A stretch of 64,000 nucleotides of DNA, from contig NZ_QRDP01000004.1 of the NCBI RefSeq assembly GCF_003385775.1, forward strand, positions 1,411,763-1,475,762, written 5' to 3'. Of the stretch, positions 24,859-33,736 are shown one piece after another. Below the pieces are notes generated by a model. It did no database searches and was not told where the DNA came from. It worked only from the letters and a program-made list of their open reading frames with translations. Source of the stretch: Parasphingopyxis lamellibrachiae (GTDB taxonomy: Bacteria > Pseudomonadota > Alphaproteobacteria > Sphingomonadales > Sphingomonadaceae). Every line of letters begins with the position of its first letter. Within the stretch, counting starts at the first letter, position 1. A program made the translations under genes and the position numbers.

Positions 24859-25437
24859 TTAGTCATCCTGTTCAGCAGATTCCAGCTCGAGTTCTTCGAG
24901 CGCGGTATCCACAGGATCGAGCAGCCCGGCAGCTTTCAGATCGTCAAGCCCGGGTAGGTCGCGCCGAGTCTCTAACCCGAAATGCGAAAGAAAAACAGGG
25001 GTTGTTGCATAAATTAACGGTCTTCCCGGAGTTTCACGGCGACCGGCGGGGCGCACCCAGCCCGCTTCCATCAGAACATCGAGCGTACCCTTGGATATCT
25101 GCACGCCGCGAATGGACTCGATTTCGGCCCGGCTGACCGGTTCGTGATAGGCGATGATCGCCAGTGTTTCGGTTGCCGCACGGCTCAATTTCCGGGGTTC
25201 TTCGCGTTCACGGCGCAAAACATGGGCCAGGTCCGGGGCGGTTTCGAAATGCCAGCGCTTGCCGCGCTCGACCAGGCCGATGCCCCGTCCGGCATAATGG
25301 CCCGTAAGCTCTTCCAACGCAGCCCGGACATCGACATCCTCACCAACCGCCTGGGCAATATCATTGAGCGTAAGAGCTTCTTCGGCCGCAAAGAGCGCCG
25401 CTTCGACCGCGCGGACATCGTCTGATATTTCGGTCAT
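24859..25437 (-). CDS. scpB: Segregation and condensation protein B
   Basis: A 192-residue protein with two winged-helix domains, as in ScpB dimers that bind the ScpA kleisin of the SMC condensin. Recognisable segments are VEAALFAAEEALTL at the N-terminus, ETLAIIAYHEPVSRAEIESI and GRPLIYATTPVFLSHFGL. The C-terminal tail is acidic. Start ATG 25437 overlaps the scpA stop by 4 bases. tatA follows, the usual alphaproteobacterial order nagZ-scpA-scpB-tat. Confidence 0.95.
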   Translation of the reverse strand: MTEISDDVRAVEAALFAAEEALTLNDIAQAVGEDVDVRAALEELTGHYAGRGIGLVERGKRWHFETAPDLAHVLRREREEPRKLSRAATETLAIIAYHEPVSRAEIESIRGVQISKGTLDVLMEAGWVRPAGRRETPGRPLIYATTPVFLSHFGLETRRDLPGLDDLKAAGLLDPVDTALEELELESAEQDD

Positions 25438-26204
25438 TTACCTGTTCTCACCATAAGGTCGGAGAAATGATCTTCCTGCCGAAGTTCCGCCTTGCCCTGC
25501 CGCGCCAGCTCAAGGGCCGCGACGAAGCTCGAAGCAAGAGCCGACTTGCGATAGGCATTGTCAGCGCTTTGTGGGAGGAAACTTTCCAGGGTTGCCCAGT
25601 CGACCGACTGGCCGATCAGCCGTTCAAGCCGCTCCAGCGCCGCATCGAGCGTCATCACCGGACGATGCGCGACGATATGAACGGCCGGTTCGGTGCGCGC
25701 CCGCAATTGGCCATAGGCCGCGATCAGATCGTACAACTCGGCCTGCCATCGGCTTTTCCGGACAACATGAATGCCCTCGGGCGCGCCGCGGAGGAACACG
25801 TCGCGTCCGATCCGGTCACGCGCCATCAGCCTCGCTCCGGCTTCCCGCATCGCGTTGAGGCGCTGCAACCGTAGCTGAAGCCTGAGCGCCAGCTCTTCGG
25901 GGCTGGGGTCCTCCTGCTCGTCCTTGGGCAGCAACAGGCAGGATTTGAGATAGGCAAGCCAGGCCGCCATCACGAGATAGTCGGCCGCGATCTCGAGTTT
26001 CAGTGCCTTGGCATCGGTGATGAAGGCCAGATATTGCTCGACCAGTTCCAGGATCGAGATTTCCCTGAGATCGACCTTCTGCGTGCGCGCAAGGCTAAGC
26101 AGCAAGTCGAGCGGGCCTTCCCAGCCGTCAAGATCGAGCGTCAGCCGTTCCGCCACCGCGATTTCCGGCGCATCGTCAAATTTATCGTCGTTCGCTTCGC
26201 TCAT
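25434..26204 (-). CDS. scpA: Segregation and condensation protein A (kleisin)
   Basis: A 256-residue kleisin. DGWEGPLDLLLSLARTQKVD is the family's N-terminal SMC-binding helix (about 26-45), followed by LEIAADYLVMAAWLAYLKSC. The C-terminal winged helix contacts the other SMC head (VAALELARQGKAELRQE). It bridges SMC heads for chromosome condensation. It overlaps nagZ upstream and scpB downstream by 4 bases each. Confidence 0.95.
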   Translation of the reverse strand: MSEANDDKFDDAPEIAVAERLTLDLDGWEGPLDLLLSLARTQKVDLREISILELVEQYLAFITDAKALKLEIAADYLVMAAWLAYLKSCLLLPKDEQEDPSPEELALRLQLRLQRLNAMREAGARLMARDRIGRDVFLRGAPEGIHVVRKSRWQAELYDLIAAYGQLRARTEPAVHIVAHRPVMTLDAALERLERLIGQSVDWATLESFLPQSADNAYRKSALASSFVAALELARQGKAELRQEDHFSDLMVRTGK

Positions 26205-27208
26205 GCCAGAGCCAACAGGCTATCGCGTTTGTCGAGCAGCGCGTCGAGCGCGTCGGCCGTACGGGCGGGCCCGATACTCTCCATCGCGCGGTCGAGACGC
26301 GCCCGCGACGCTGCCGAGATATCGTCGAGCAGCGCGACGGTCGCTTTCATCTCGTCCATCCGCGCCCAGCAATTGAGCGCGATATCGCATCCCGCCTCAA
26401 CGACCGCAGCTGCACGGCGCGCGGGATCCCCGTCAAGTGCCTGCATGTCGAGATCATCTGAAAAAAGCAGCCCGTCAAAACCGATCTCGCCGCGAATGAT
26501 GGTGTTGATGATCGTCGGTGAGAGCGTTGCGCAGCGATCGCCGTCCCAGGCCTCGAAAACAATATGCGCGGTCATCGCCATCGGCGCGTTTGCAAGAGCT
26601 TTGAACGGAGCGATATCGGTAGCCAGCTCTTCCGCAGACGCCGTCACGCGCGGTAAAGCCTTATGCGTATCGACCAGCGCGCGGCCATGGCCCGGAATAT
26701 GTTTGACCACGCCCGCCACCCCGGCATCGCCAAGCCCGTTAAGCACGGCGCGGCCAAGTGCGGCCACCCGCAACGGTTCGAAACCCAATGCCCGATCACC
26801 GATCACGTCATGGGCGCCGGGCTGGCGGACATCGAGCAGCGGCAGGCAATCGACGTTGATCCCGCATTCGGCCAAGGTCAGCCCGATCGCGTGCGCATTG
26901 CTGCGTGCCGCTTCAATCGCCGAGATAGGAGCTATGTCGTATAACGCGTCGAACTTCGCCCAAGGCGGAAATTCGGGCCAGGCCGGCGGTTTCATCCGCG
27001 TCACCCGGCCGCCCTCCTGATCGATTAGGATAGGGACATTTCCGCGACCCGACACCTCGCGAAGATCGTCGGTCAGCGCGCGGAGCTGGTCGCGATCCGC
27101 AATATTGCGGGCAAACAGGATATACCCTGCCGGATCGCAGTCACGAAACAGCGCGCGTTCTTCGTCATTCAGCGTTTCCGCGGCAATGCCAAAGACTACG
27201 GGCTTCAT
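26201..27208 (-). CDS. nagZ: Beta-N-acetylhexosaminidase NagZ (GH3)
   Basis: A 335-residue GH3 glycosidase. Family landmarks are LIDQEGGRVTRMKPP (about 100-114), LPLLDVRQPGAHDVIGDRA, VVKHIPGHGRALVDTHK with the catalytic-loop His, and LLFSDDLDMQAL, where the first or second Asp is the nucleophile. It removes GlcNAc from anhydro-muropeptides in cytoplasmic cell wall recycling. The gene ends in a 4-base overlap with scpA and begins 47 bases after the SPOR gene. Confidence 0.95.
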   Translation of the reverse strand: MKPVVFGIAAETLNDEERALFRDCDPAGYILFARNIADRDQLRALTDDLREVSGRGNVPILIDQEGGRVTRMKPPAWPEFPPWAKFDALYDIAPISAIEAARSNAHAIGLTLAECGINVDCLPLLDVRQPGAHDVIGDRALGFEPLRVAALGRAVLNGLGDAGVAGVVKHIPGHGRALVDTHKALPRVTASAEELATDIAPFKALANAPMAMTAHIVFEAWDGDRCATLSPTIINTIIRGEIGFDGLLFSDDLDMQALDGDPARRAAAVVEAGCDIALNCWARMDEMKATVALLDDISAASRARLDRAMESIGPARTADALDALLDKRDSLLALA

Positions 27209-27255
27209 TCGGCTCTCTTAGTTGACGGTCTTGTTCACGGCCAAACGGCCACAGG

Positions 27256-28023
27256 TCAATTGACCACCACGCTGCACGGTTGCCCGGCATTGCGCAAGCT
27301 GGAGCAGAGCGATCGGGCCACGTCGCGCGAGCGGGCAGCGGCGCGAAGACGATAAAGTGTCCGCCCTCCCGCCTGGACCGGTGTGACCGATTTCGTCAAT
27401 GAACTCAGCGTTCTGTTCTGCGATACCATTTGCGTCCACGCCCTGTTGGCAGCCGCCTCGCTGGAAAATGCGCCAAGCTGGATAAGTCGTCCGCTGGCCG
27501 CCGTAGCGCCGCCCGCTGAGGCTGCTGCATTGTCGCCCGACGTTCGCGGCGCAGACTCGGCAAGCTGCCTGTTGCTCGCCGGGATTCGCGCGCTTGCCGC
27601 ACCGGTTGGCTGGCCATCGGCGTCATTGCCGGAGTTTTCGCCCGCCGTTGCCGCAACCCGGGTTCCGGTGACCGGTTCTTCGGGCGTTGCGCTGCGGTCG
27701 ATCCGGCCTTCGGGGCTCCCGCCCTCACTTGCGGCAAAGGCGGCGTCGCCTTCGCCTTCCACTTCCATGCCGCCGGCCTCACTGGGCCGGACGCGGTAAT
27801 CCTCTTCGGGTGCCGCGATCAGTTCCGCGCCATCGGGCGCAGCGCCATCCTGGCCGCGCAACCAAAGGATGCCGCCGATAACCAGAGCAATGACCACGAG
27901 AACACCCAGGATACCGCCGATCAGCGTCAGAAGGCCAACGCCTTCGTCTTCATCCTCTTCGACCGCTTCCAGCCACGGCAGACGATCTTCCTCGCTTGCG
28001 TCCAGCGCGTCCTCGTTACCCAT
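27256..28023 (-). CDS. Single-pass SPOR domain protein
   Basis: A 255-residue bitopic membrane protein. An acidic cytoplasmic N-terminus is followed by one helix (about residues 34-56, GVLVVIALVIGGILWL), a long Ala/Ser/Glu-rich periplasmic linker, and a C-terminal SPOR domain (about 180-255, RLIQLGAFSSEAAANRAW). SPOR domains bind denuded glycan at the septum. ATG 28023 shares one base with the argS stop (TGATG), with GAGGAG upstream. Two cysteines near the end (CSSLRNAGQPC) may form a disulfide, as in FtsN-like SPOR domains. Confidence 0.9.
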   Translation of the reverse strand: MGNEDALDASEEDRLPWLEAVEEDEDEGVGLLTLIGGILGVLVVIALVIGGILWLRGQDGAAPDGAELIAAPEEDYRVRPSEAGGMEVEGEGDAAFAASEGGSPEGRIDRSATPEEPVTGTRVAATAGENSGNDADGQPTGAASARIPASNRQLAESAPRTSGDNAAASAGGATAASGRLIQLGAFSSEAAANRAWTQMVSQNRTLSSLTKSVTPVQAGGRTLYRLRAAARSRDVARSLCSSLRNAGQPCSVVVN

Positions 28024-29753
28024 CACTCCATCTCCTCGACAGCCTCAACCCCCATGATTGCAAGGCCGTTGCGTATGATTTGCCCGATTCCGGCCGCCAA
28101 GGCCAGACGTGCACGTGTCAAACCGGGATCATTAACCACCAATAGGCGTTTGTCAGGATGATCGTTGCCGCGGTTCCAGAGTGCGTGGAATCCGGCGGCA
28201 AGATCGAACAGGTAAAAGGCAACCCGGTGCGGTTCATAAGCCCCCGCCGCGGCCTCCACGATGCGCGGGAATTGCGCGGCGTGCCTTACCAGCGCCAGTT
28301 CCGCTCCATCGAGCAGGCCAAGATCCGCCTCGCCGGAGATATCGATCCCTTCGGCCGCGGCCTTGCGATGCACGGACCGTATCCGCGCATGGGCATATTG
28401 GACGTAGAATACCGGATTGTCCTTCGATGCCTCCACCACCTTGGCGAAATCGAAATCCATCTGCGCATCAGCCTTGCGCGTCAGCATGGTGAAGCGCACG
28501 ACATCCTTGCCGACTTCCTCGACGACATCAGCCAGCGTCACGAAACTGCCCGAGCGTTTGGACATTTTCACCGGCTCGCCATCGCGGAGCAGCCCGACCA
28601 TCTGGACGAGCTTGACGTCAAACTCGGTCTTGCCGCCGGTCAGCGCCTCAACCGCCGCCTTGATCCGCTTTACCGTTCCCGAATGATCGGCGCCCCAGAT
28701 ATCGACCAGCACATCGGCCGTCTGGCTTTTCTGGAAATGATAGGCGAGATCGTTGCCGAAATAGGTCCATGACCCGTCCGACTTGCGGATCGGCCGGTCC
28801 TGATCGTCGCCGAATTCGGTGGACCTGAACAGCGGCAGTTCGACCGGTTCCCAGTCGTCCGGCGTCTTGCCCTTGGGCATCTCAAGCTCGCCGTCATAGA
28901 CAAGGCCGCGCGAACGGAGTTCCGCCTCGGCGGCCTGCGGCTTGCCCGCTGCCTGCACATCGGCTTCCGACGCAAAGATATCATGGCGAATACCGAGCAG
29001 AGCGAGATCGGAGCGGATCAGCTCCAGCATCGCCGCCACGGCGCGCTCGCGGAACAGCGTCAGCCATTCGCCCTCTTCGGCTTGCGCATAGGAATCGCCA
29101 AATTCGGTAGCCAGCGCTACGCCAACCGGCTTCAGATAGTCGCCCGGATACAGACCATCGGGTATCTCGCCGACATCCTCGCCCAGGGCCTCGCGGTACC
29201 GGATATGCACCGAGCGCGCGAGAGTATCCACCTGCCCGCCCGCATCGTTGACATAATATTCGCGGATCACCTTATGGCCCGCATATTCAAGAAGATTGGC
29301 CAGCGCATCGCCGACCACCGCACCCCGGCAATGGCCCATATGCAATGGGCCCGTCGGATTGGCGGAGACATATTCGATGTTGACCGTCTTACCGGCACCG
29401 ATAGCCGATTTGCCGTAATCCCCACCTGCAGCCGCTATCGTGCGCAGCTCATCGCGCCAGGCATCTTCGTCCAGCCGGATATTGATGAAACCGGGCCCGG
29501 CAATCTCTGCGCCGGACACACCGTCCAGCCGCGCAAGCTTGGGTGCTATCAAGGCCGCCAGTTCGCGCGGGTTCTTCCCAGCCGGCTTGGCCAGCACCAT
29601 GGCCGCATTGGTCGCGAGGTCGCCATGCGAAGGATCGCGCGGCGGCTCGACGGCCACATTCTTGCGGTCGATCCCGGCGGGGATGTCGCCCGCAGCCTCG
29701 AGCCGGTCGAGAATCGCGCCGATATGCTCGGCAAACTGGGTGTAGAGGGTCAC
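28023..29753 (-). CDS. argS: Arginyl-tRNA synthetase
   Basis: A 576-residue class I synthetase. The HIGH motif appears as HMGH in NPTGPLHMGHCRGAVVGD and the KMSKS motif as VKMSKRSGSFVTL. The N-terminal Add-1 domain and C-terminal anticodon-binding domain (DALR type, ending LALAAGIGQIIRNGLAIMG) are present. The start is GTG 29753. It charges tRNA-Arg. The SPOR gene follows with a 1-base overlap. Confidence 0.96.
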   Translation of the reverse strand: MTLYTQFAEHIGAILDRLEAAGDIPAGIDRKNVAVEPPRDPSHGDLATNAAMVLAKPAGKNPRELAALIAPKLARLDGVSGAEIAGPGFINIRLDEDAWRDELRTIAAAGGDYGKSAIGAGKTVNIEYVSANPTGPLHMGHCRGAVVGDALANLLEYAGHKVIREYYVNDAGGQVDTLARSVHIRYREALGEDVGEIPDGLYPGDYLKPVGVALATEFGDSYAQAEEGEWLTLFRERAVAAMLELIRSDLALLGIRHDIFASEADVQAAGKPQAAEAELRSRGLVYDGELEMPKGKTPDDWEPVELPLFRSTEFGDDQDRPIRKSDGSWTYFGNDLAYHFQKSQTADVLVDIWGADHSGTVKRIKAAVEALTGGKTEFDVKLVQMVGLLRDGEPVKMSKRSGSFVTLADVVEEVGKDVVRFTMLTRKADAQMDFDFAKVVEASKDNPVFYVQYAHARIRSVHRKAAAEGIDISGEADLGLLDGAELALVRHAAQFPRIVEAAAGAYEPHRVAFYLFDLAAGFHALWNRGNDHPDKRLLVVNDPGLTRARLALAAGIGQIIRNGLAIMGVEAVEEME

Positions 29754-29825
29754 GTTACAATCCGATCTTCAAACCAAGCCCGGGCGGATAGGCGATATCG
29801 ACGGGCATTTGAAGCGCGAAGGACA

Positions 29826-29852
29826 AAGCCCGCCCGGGGCCTGCGCAGGGCT
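29826..29852 (-). terminator. Candidate terminator after the ferritin-like gene
   Basis: On the minus strand AGCCC (29852-29848) can pair with GGGCT (29831-29827) around a GC-rich loop, followed by TTTG. A second hairpin with arms CGTCCGG/CCGGACG occupies 29857-29879, just before it. Both lie in the 131-base gap between the EncFtn-like stop and argS. Confidence 0.4.
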
Positions 29853-29884
29853 CGCGCGTCCGGACCGACGGACCGGACGTGCCG

Positions 29885-30190
29885 CTAGCTGGTCGCAACC
29901 TCTTCCAGGGCCGCGATATCGCCCTCGGTGAACAGATACTCTTTCAATTCCTTGGCGAAATCGTCGCTGTTGCGGCGCAGCCATTCGATGATCATCGCGG
30001 CATGCTCTATCTCTTCGCGCATATTGTGCATGAGAATGCCCTTGAGCGCCGCATCTTCGCAATCATCGGCCCGCTGCTTGTACCAGTCGGCGGCTTCCAG
30101 CTCCTCCATCAGCGACACGATCGCGTGATGCATGGCCAGCGTTTCCTTGGAGAGCTTCTCGCGCGGGGCATGCAATGTATCGCTGGCCAT
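29885..30190 (-). CDS. EncFtn-like encapsulated-ferritin family protein without cargo tag
   Basis: A 101-residue two-helix ferritin. It resembles the encapsulated ferritin of Rhodospirillum rubrum: HHAIVSLMEELEAADWY (about 21-37), then HNMREEIEHAAMIIEWLRRN (about 55-74). Glu30, Glu60 and His63 correspond to the metal ligands Glu32, Glu62 and His65 of EncFtn. The C-terminus ends EEVATS with no encapsulin-targeting tail, and no encapsulin gene is adjacent. It probably oxidises iron in a decameric ring. ATG 30190 has GAGGTG 8 bases upstream. The correspondence is from memory of the EncFtn sequence. Confidence 0.75.
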   Translation of the reverse strand: MASDTLHAPREKLSKETLAMHHAIVSLMEELEAADWYKQRADDCEDAALKGILMHNMREEIEHAAMIIEWLRRNSDDFAKELKEYLFTEGDIAALEEVATS

Positions 30191-30286
30191 AATTTCACCT
30201 CATCTTTTGGTCGAATGGATTATCGGTCGTACGATATGCCCGGGGCGTGGCCGAAGCAACCGTCGCCGGGGCCATTGCCGACGCCC

Positions 30287-31465
30287 CTAAAAACCCTCGG
30301 GCAGCGCGACGGGGCCAACCGTCTCCCGGTAACAGTGAATCGCATAGCTGTCCGTCATTCCCGCAATGAAATCAGCGATATGGTGCGCCCGGTGCGGCTC
30401 GTCGTCCGGCAGAGATCGACGCCAGTTTTCCGGCATCAGCGACGGCTCATCGCGATAGGCCGCATACAGGCCGGCGACGACATCGCACACCGCATCGGCC
30501 ACCTCGACCTGCTTGGGGTGCTCGTACATATGGGCATAGAGAAAGGCCTTGAGGGATCGCTCATGCGCGGCAATTTCGGGCGAAAAGACCGCCAGAGACC
30601 GCCCCGCCCCGCGGACATCCTCGACGCTTCGGGCACCGGATTCGGCAATGGCGCGCTCGGTCTCTTCGATCAGGTCGTTGACCATCAGGCCGATCTGCTC
30701 GCGGATCACTTCGGAGGCGAGAAGATCGGGCCCGGCATCGGGAAACCGGGCGGCGGCACGCGTCCATATCTCCGCTATGCCCGGAATCTCCATCAGGGCA
30801 TCGACCCCGAACAGCCCAGCGCGCAAGCCGTCATCGATATCGTGATTGTCATAGGCAATATCGTCGGCAAGCGCCGCGACCTGCGCCTCCAAACTGGCGT
30901 AGCTGCCCAGTTCGAGAGGGAACTCATCGTCGACATCCCGCAGGGCCCAGGGCGGGGCGGCGACCGGGCCGTTATGCTTGGCCAATCCCTCCAGAGTCTC
31001 CCAGCTCAGATTGAGCCCGGCAAACAGGGGATAACGATGTTCGAGCCGGGTCAGCATGCGCAATGTCTGCGCATTGTGATCGAACCCGCCTGCATCGGCC
31101 AGCGCGGCCTGCAGCGCGTCTTCCCCGGCATGGCCGAACGGCGGATGGCCGATATCGTGCGCCAGACACAGGGCTTCGGTCAGATCCTCGTTCAGCCCGA
31201 GCGCACGCGCTATGGTGCGACCGATTTGCGCGACTTCCAGACTGTGAGTCAGGCGAACGCGAAAATGATCGCCATCGGGCGCGACAAATACCTGCGTCTT
31301 GCGGCGCAAGCGGCGAAAGGCGACGGAATGGATAATCCGATCGCGGTCGCGCTGAAACGCATCGCGCGGCCCCCTGACCTCGACAGGCAGCGCAACCCGG
31401 CCTTCGTTATGCAGGCGGCCGCGCGAATGGGCGGGATCGGATGCGAAAAGCGCGAGCGTCGTCAT
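30287..31465 (-). CDS. dgt: Deoxyguanosinetriphosphate triphosphohydrolase-like protein
   Basis: A 392-residue HD-domain dNTPase. Metal-binding residues occur in RVRLTHSLEVAQIGR and ALCLAHDIGHPPFGHAGED (HD pair), and a later DDIAYDNHDIDDG supplies the distal Asp. It cleaves dNTPs to deoxynucleosides and triphosphate. Its ATG overlaps the stop of the upstream TPR/SPOR gene by 4 bases. A 96-base gap separates it from the ferritin-like gene. Confidence 0.93.
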   Translation of the reverse strand: MTTLALFASDPAHSRGRLHNEGRVALPVEVRGPRDAFQRDRDRIIHSVAFRRLRRKTQVFVAPDGDHFRVRLTHSLEVAQIGRTIARALGLNEDLTEALCLAHDIGHPPFGHAGEDALQAALADAGGFDHNAQTLRMLTRLEHRYPLFAGLNLSWETLEGLAKHNGPVAAPPWALRDVDDEFPLELGSYASLEAQVAALADDIAYDNHDIDDGLRAGLFGVDALMEIPGIAEIWTRAAARFPDAGPDLLASEVIREQIGLMVNDLIEETERAIAESGARSVEDVRGAGRSLAVFSPEIAAHERSLKAFLYAHMYEHPKQVEVADAVCDVVAGLYAAYRDEPSLMPENWRRSLPDDEPHRAHHIADFIAGMTDSYAIHCYRETVGPVALPEGF

Positions 31466-33591
31466 CGGCGGTTGAGACGTTCTATCTCTTGTCCTTCGGC
31501 GCTGCGGAAGGTCAGACCCTGGATATCGCCCTCTTCTGACGCCGCATTGAGGAAGGCCTGCGCTTCCGCACGGCTCTCGAACGGACCGACCAGCAGCCGG
31601 TTCGTGGCATTAAGCGGCGTGAACCAGCCAGTCTTGCCCTCGAACGCCTGCGGTGCACGGCGCGAGAACTGGCGATAGGTGAAGCGCAGCGCATCGACCT
31701 GCTGGCCGATGGCAACCTGCGCCCAGTGGCGTGCCGGATGCGAAGGTGCTGCCGACAGAGCCTCTGCGGCCGGAGCGGACATGGTCGATCCCGCGGCCAT
31801 GGCGGCTTCGGTAGGCTGGGGAGAAAGCCCTTCCCTGTAGAGGCGCACGATCGCCTGCCCTTCCGGACTGCGCCAGCGAAGCGCTTCGATTCCGACTTCG
31901 GCCAGTGTGTTGATGAATTCCTGTGCTGCCGCGCCGCTCGCGAAAGGGCCGACCAGCAGCCGGTTGGTCTGTCCGAGCGGCGTTGTCCAGCCCTCCTGCC
32001 CGGCAAAAATCGCATTGGCCCGCGCATAGCGCCGATAGGTAAACCGCATCCCCTCCTCGGTCGGACCGGTTGCAAGCTGCACCCAGCTGCGCGCGGGTTC
32101 GGCCTGTGCTGCCGAGGCGGTCGTTTCAGCCGGCGTCTCGGCCTGAGCGGGAACGGGAGCAGACTGTGGCGGTGGCGGTGGCGGTGGCGGTGGCGGTGGC
32201 GGTGGCGGTGGCGGTCCGGGCGTGATCGCAGCGAGCGCCGCCGGCAAGAGCGATTCTGGTGCAGGGCCCTGGGCCTGTTGCGTCTCCTCAACTTGCTCGC
32301 GCTGCGCCCTGCGGCGCAGATCGGCCTCGAGATCGGCGAGCGAAAAACTGCTCGGCGTCACCGGTACATTGCCGTTCTCGACGTCAGCTGCCACTGCGGC
32401 CTCCACGGGAGCCGACGGCTGCGAAAAGCCGGGTCGAGGGCCCAGAGTTTCCGGCATGTCAGGCTCTGTCTGCTCCACCGCAACTGACGGCGGTGGAGGC
32501 GGAGGTGTAGGTGGAGGTGGCGGCGGAGGAGGTGGTGGCGGAGCCGCTTGCGCGACTTCGACCGGTGCGCTGCTGCGGCCCGGACGGCGGCGGGACTGGG
32601 TTTCGCGTGCGGCCAGCCTGCGGGCAACCGCCTCGCGACGTTCGCGGCGGCGTTGTTCGCGCGCCGTGTCGCGACGAATTTCGGCTGGAGAGCGCGCGCC
32701 CAGCGCGGCTCCCTGCGGCACCAGACCGGCGCCCGGCGTTCCGGCGGCCGCCAGTTCCGGAAAATCGCTCAATGCATAGCGTGGCCCGTCTCCGCTTGCC
32801 GGGAAATTCCCGAAATGGACCGCTTGCGCCTTGCCGGCATTGCTCATGCTCGACAATCGCCCGAGATAGGGCGTCAGGATCTCCAACTCGCGGCGCGGCA
32901 TGGCGATGGCCGCAGCCTCGACCGCTTCACGAACATCCTCGCCGGTCAATCCGATGACAAAGGCGCGGGTTCGCCAAGCCGTCATGTCTTGAGCGCGCAA
33001 CAGGGGGTCAAGCGTCTGGAGCGCCGCGTTCCGATCGCCCGAGATCGCCTGGCTGATTGCCAGTCGCTTCAGAAGTTCCGGCGTCGATCGCTGCGCGATG
33101 GCGACTCTGTAATCGGCTTGGGCCAGTTCCGGCTGGCCGAGCAGATCATAGGCAAACCCGCGATCCGCAGCATATTCCGAAAGGCGGACGCCCAACCGCT
33201 CGGCCTCGCGAAACTGCTGCATGGCCGCCAATGGCCTTTCGAGGCGTACCAGAGCCCCGCCAAGGCCAGCCTTCACCTGGCCATTTCGCGGGCTCAGGTC
33301 GTTGGCACGAACGAACAGGCCGAGCGCGGCATCCGCATCACCAATATCGAGCGCCGCGCGCCCCGCGCCGACAAGCGCCTGTGCATTGTTGGGATTATCC
33401 GCCAGCATCGTCAGATAGCGGCCCAGATTCTGCGCCGGCGTTTGCCCGTCGCTCGCGCGATTCATAAACGGGAAAGCGTCGCTCTGCTGGGCCTGGACGG
33501 GCAGCGCGGTACCCGCCAGCAGGGCTAACAAGCACAGGGTGCGGGCACGCCGGACGCTGCGCGGCTTAGATACGGAATTTCGGTGAACCAT
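31462..33591 (-). CDS. Exported TPR protein with proline-rich linkers and two SPOR domains
   Basis: A 709-residue periplasmic protein. A signal peptide (about 15-35, ending LPVQAQ) is followed by TPR-type helical repeats (about 55-230, for example ALVGAGRAALDIGDADAALG). A basic linker with two long proline runs (about 350-370 and 465-485) leads to two C-terminal SPOR domains, about 515-595 and 625-705; both contain TNRLLVGPF. The proline runs are coded by GGTGGC hexamer repeats. A septal glycan-binding role is likely for the SPOR pair. ATG 33591 is preferred to GTG 33594. It sits just downstream of ftsZ and is co-directional. Confidence 0.82.
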   Translation of the reverse strand: MVHRNSVSKPRSVRRARTLCLLALLAGTALPVQAQQSDAFPFMNRASDGQTPAQNLGRYLTMLADNPNNAQALVGAGRAALDIGDADAALGLFVRANDLSPRNGQVKAGLGGALVRLERPLAAMQQFREAERLGVRLSEYAADRGFAYDLLGQPELAQADYRVAIAQRSTPELLKRLAISQAISGDRNAALQTLDPLLRAQDMTAWRTRAFVIGLTGEDVREAVEAAAIAMPRRELEILTPYLGRLSSMSNAGKAQAVHFGNFPASGDGPRYALSDFPELAAAGTPGAGLVPQGAALGARSPAEIRRDTAREQRRRERREAVARRLAARETQSRRRPGRSSAPVEVAQAAPPPPPPPPPPPTPPPPPPSVAVEQTEPDMPETLGPRPGFSQPSAPVEAAVAADVENGNVPVTPSSFSLADLEADLRRRAQREQVEETQQAQGPAPESLLPAALAAITPGPPPPPPPPPPPPPPPPQSAPVPAQAETPAETTASAAQAEPARSWVQLATGPTEEGMRFTYRRYARANAIFAGQEGWTTPLGQTNRLLVGPFASGAAAQEFINTLAEVGIEALRWRSPEGQAIVRLYREGLSPQPTEAAMAAGSTMSAPAAEALSAAPSHPARHWAQVAIGQQVDALRFTYRQFSRRAPQAFEGKTGWFTPLNATNRLLVGPFESRAEAQAFLNAASEEGDIQGLTFRSAEGQEIERLNRR
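32166..32215. repeat. GGTGGC hexamer microsatellite encoding a proline run
   Basis: About eight copies of a 6-base unit in 50 bases, in frame within the TPR/SPOR gene; each unit encodes Pro-Pro on the minus strand. A second, imperfect glycine/valine-rich GGN tract lies at about 32487-32547. Copy-number change would alter linker length by two residues without a frameshift. Confidence 0.85.
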
Positions 33592-33683
33592 CACCGGTCG
33601 ATTATAGACGGCGTGTTTTCCGAACGCACGGCCCTGATTGCACCGTTACGCGACAAAGCGTTGTCCTTTGACGGCGAAGAGGA

Positions 33684-33727
33684 AAAGACCGGCATTCCCC
33701 GACACCAAAGTGGCGAGAAGATGCCGG
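33684..33727 (-). terminator. Candidate terminator downstream of ftsZ (end of dcw cluster)
   Basis: On the minus strand CCGGCAT (33727-33721) pairs with ATGCCGG (33695-33689), followed by TCTTTTCC. It lies 10-50 bases after the ftsZ stop. The loop is long (25 bases), so it may be weak. Confidence 0.45.
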
Positions 33728-33736
33728 AATTATCCG

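Noticed and set aside
29879-31678. 599-codon open frame on the plus strand
   Set aside because: Antisense to dgt and the EncFtn-like gene; a GC-rich third-position effect.
32487-32547. Second GGN-rich tract considered as a possible tandem-repeat array
   Set aside because: Units are imperfect (GGAGGT, GGCGGA mixtures); it is simply the code for another proline run.
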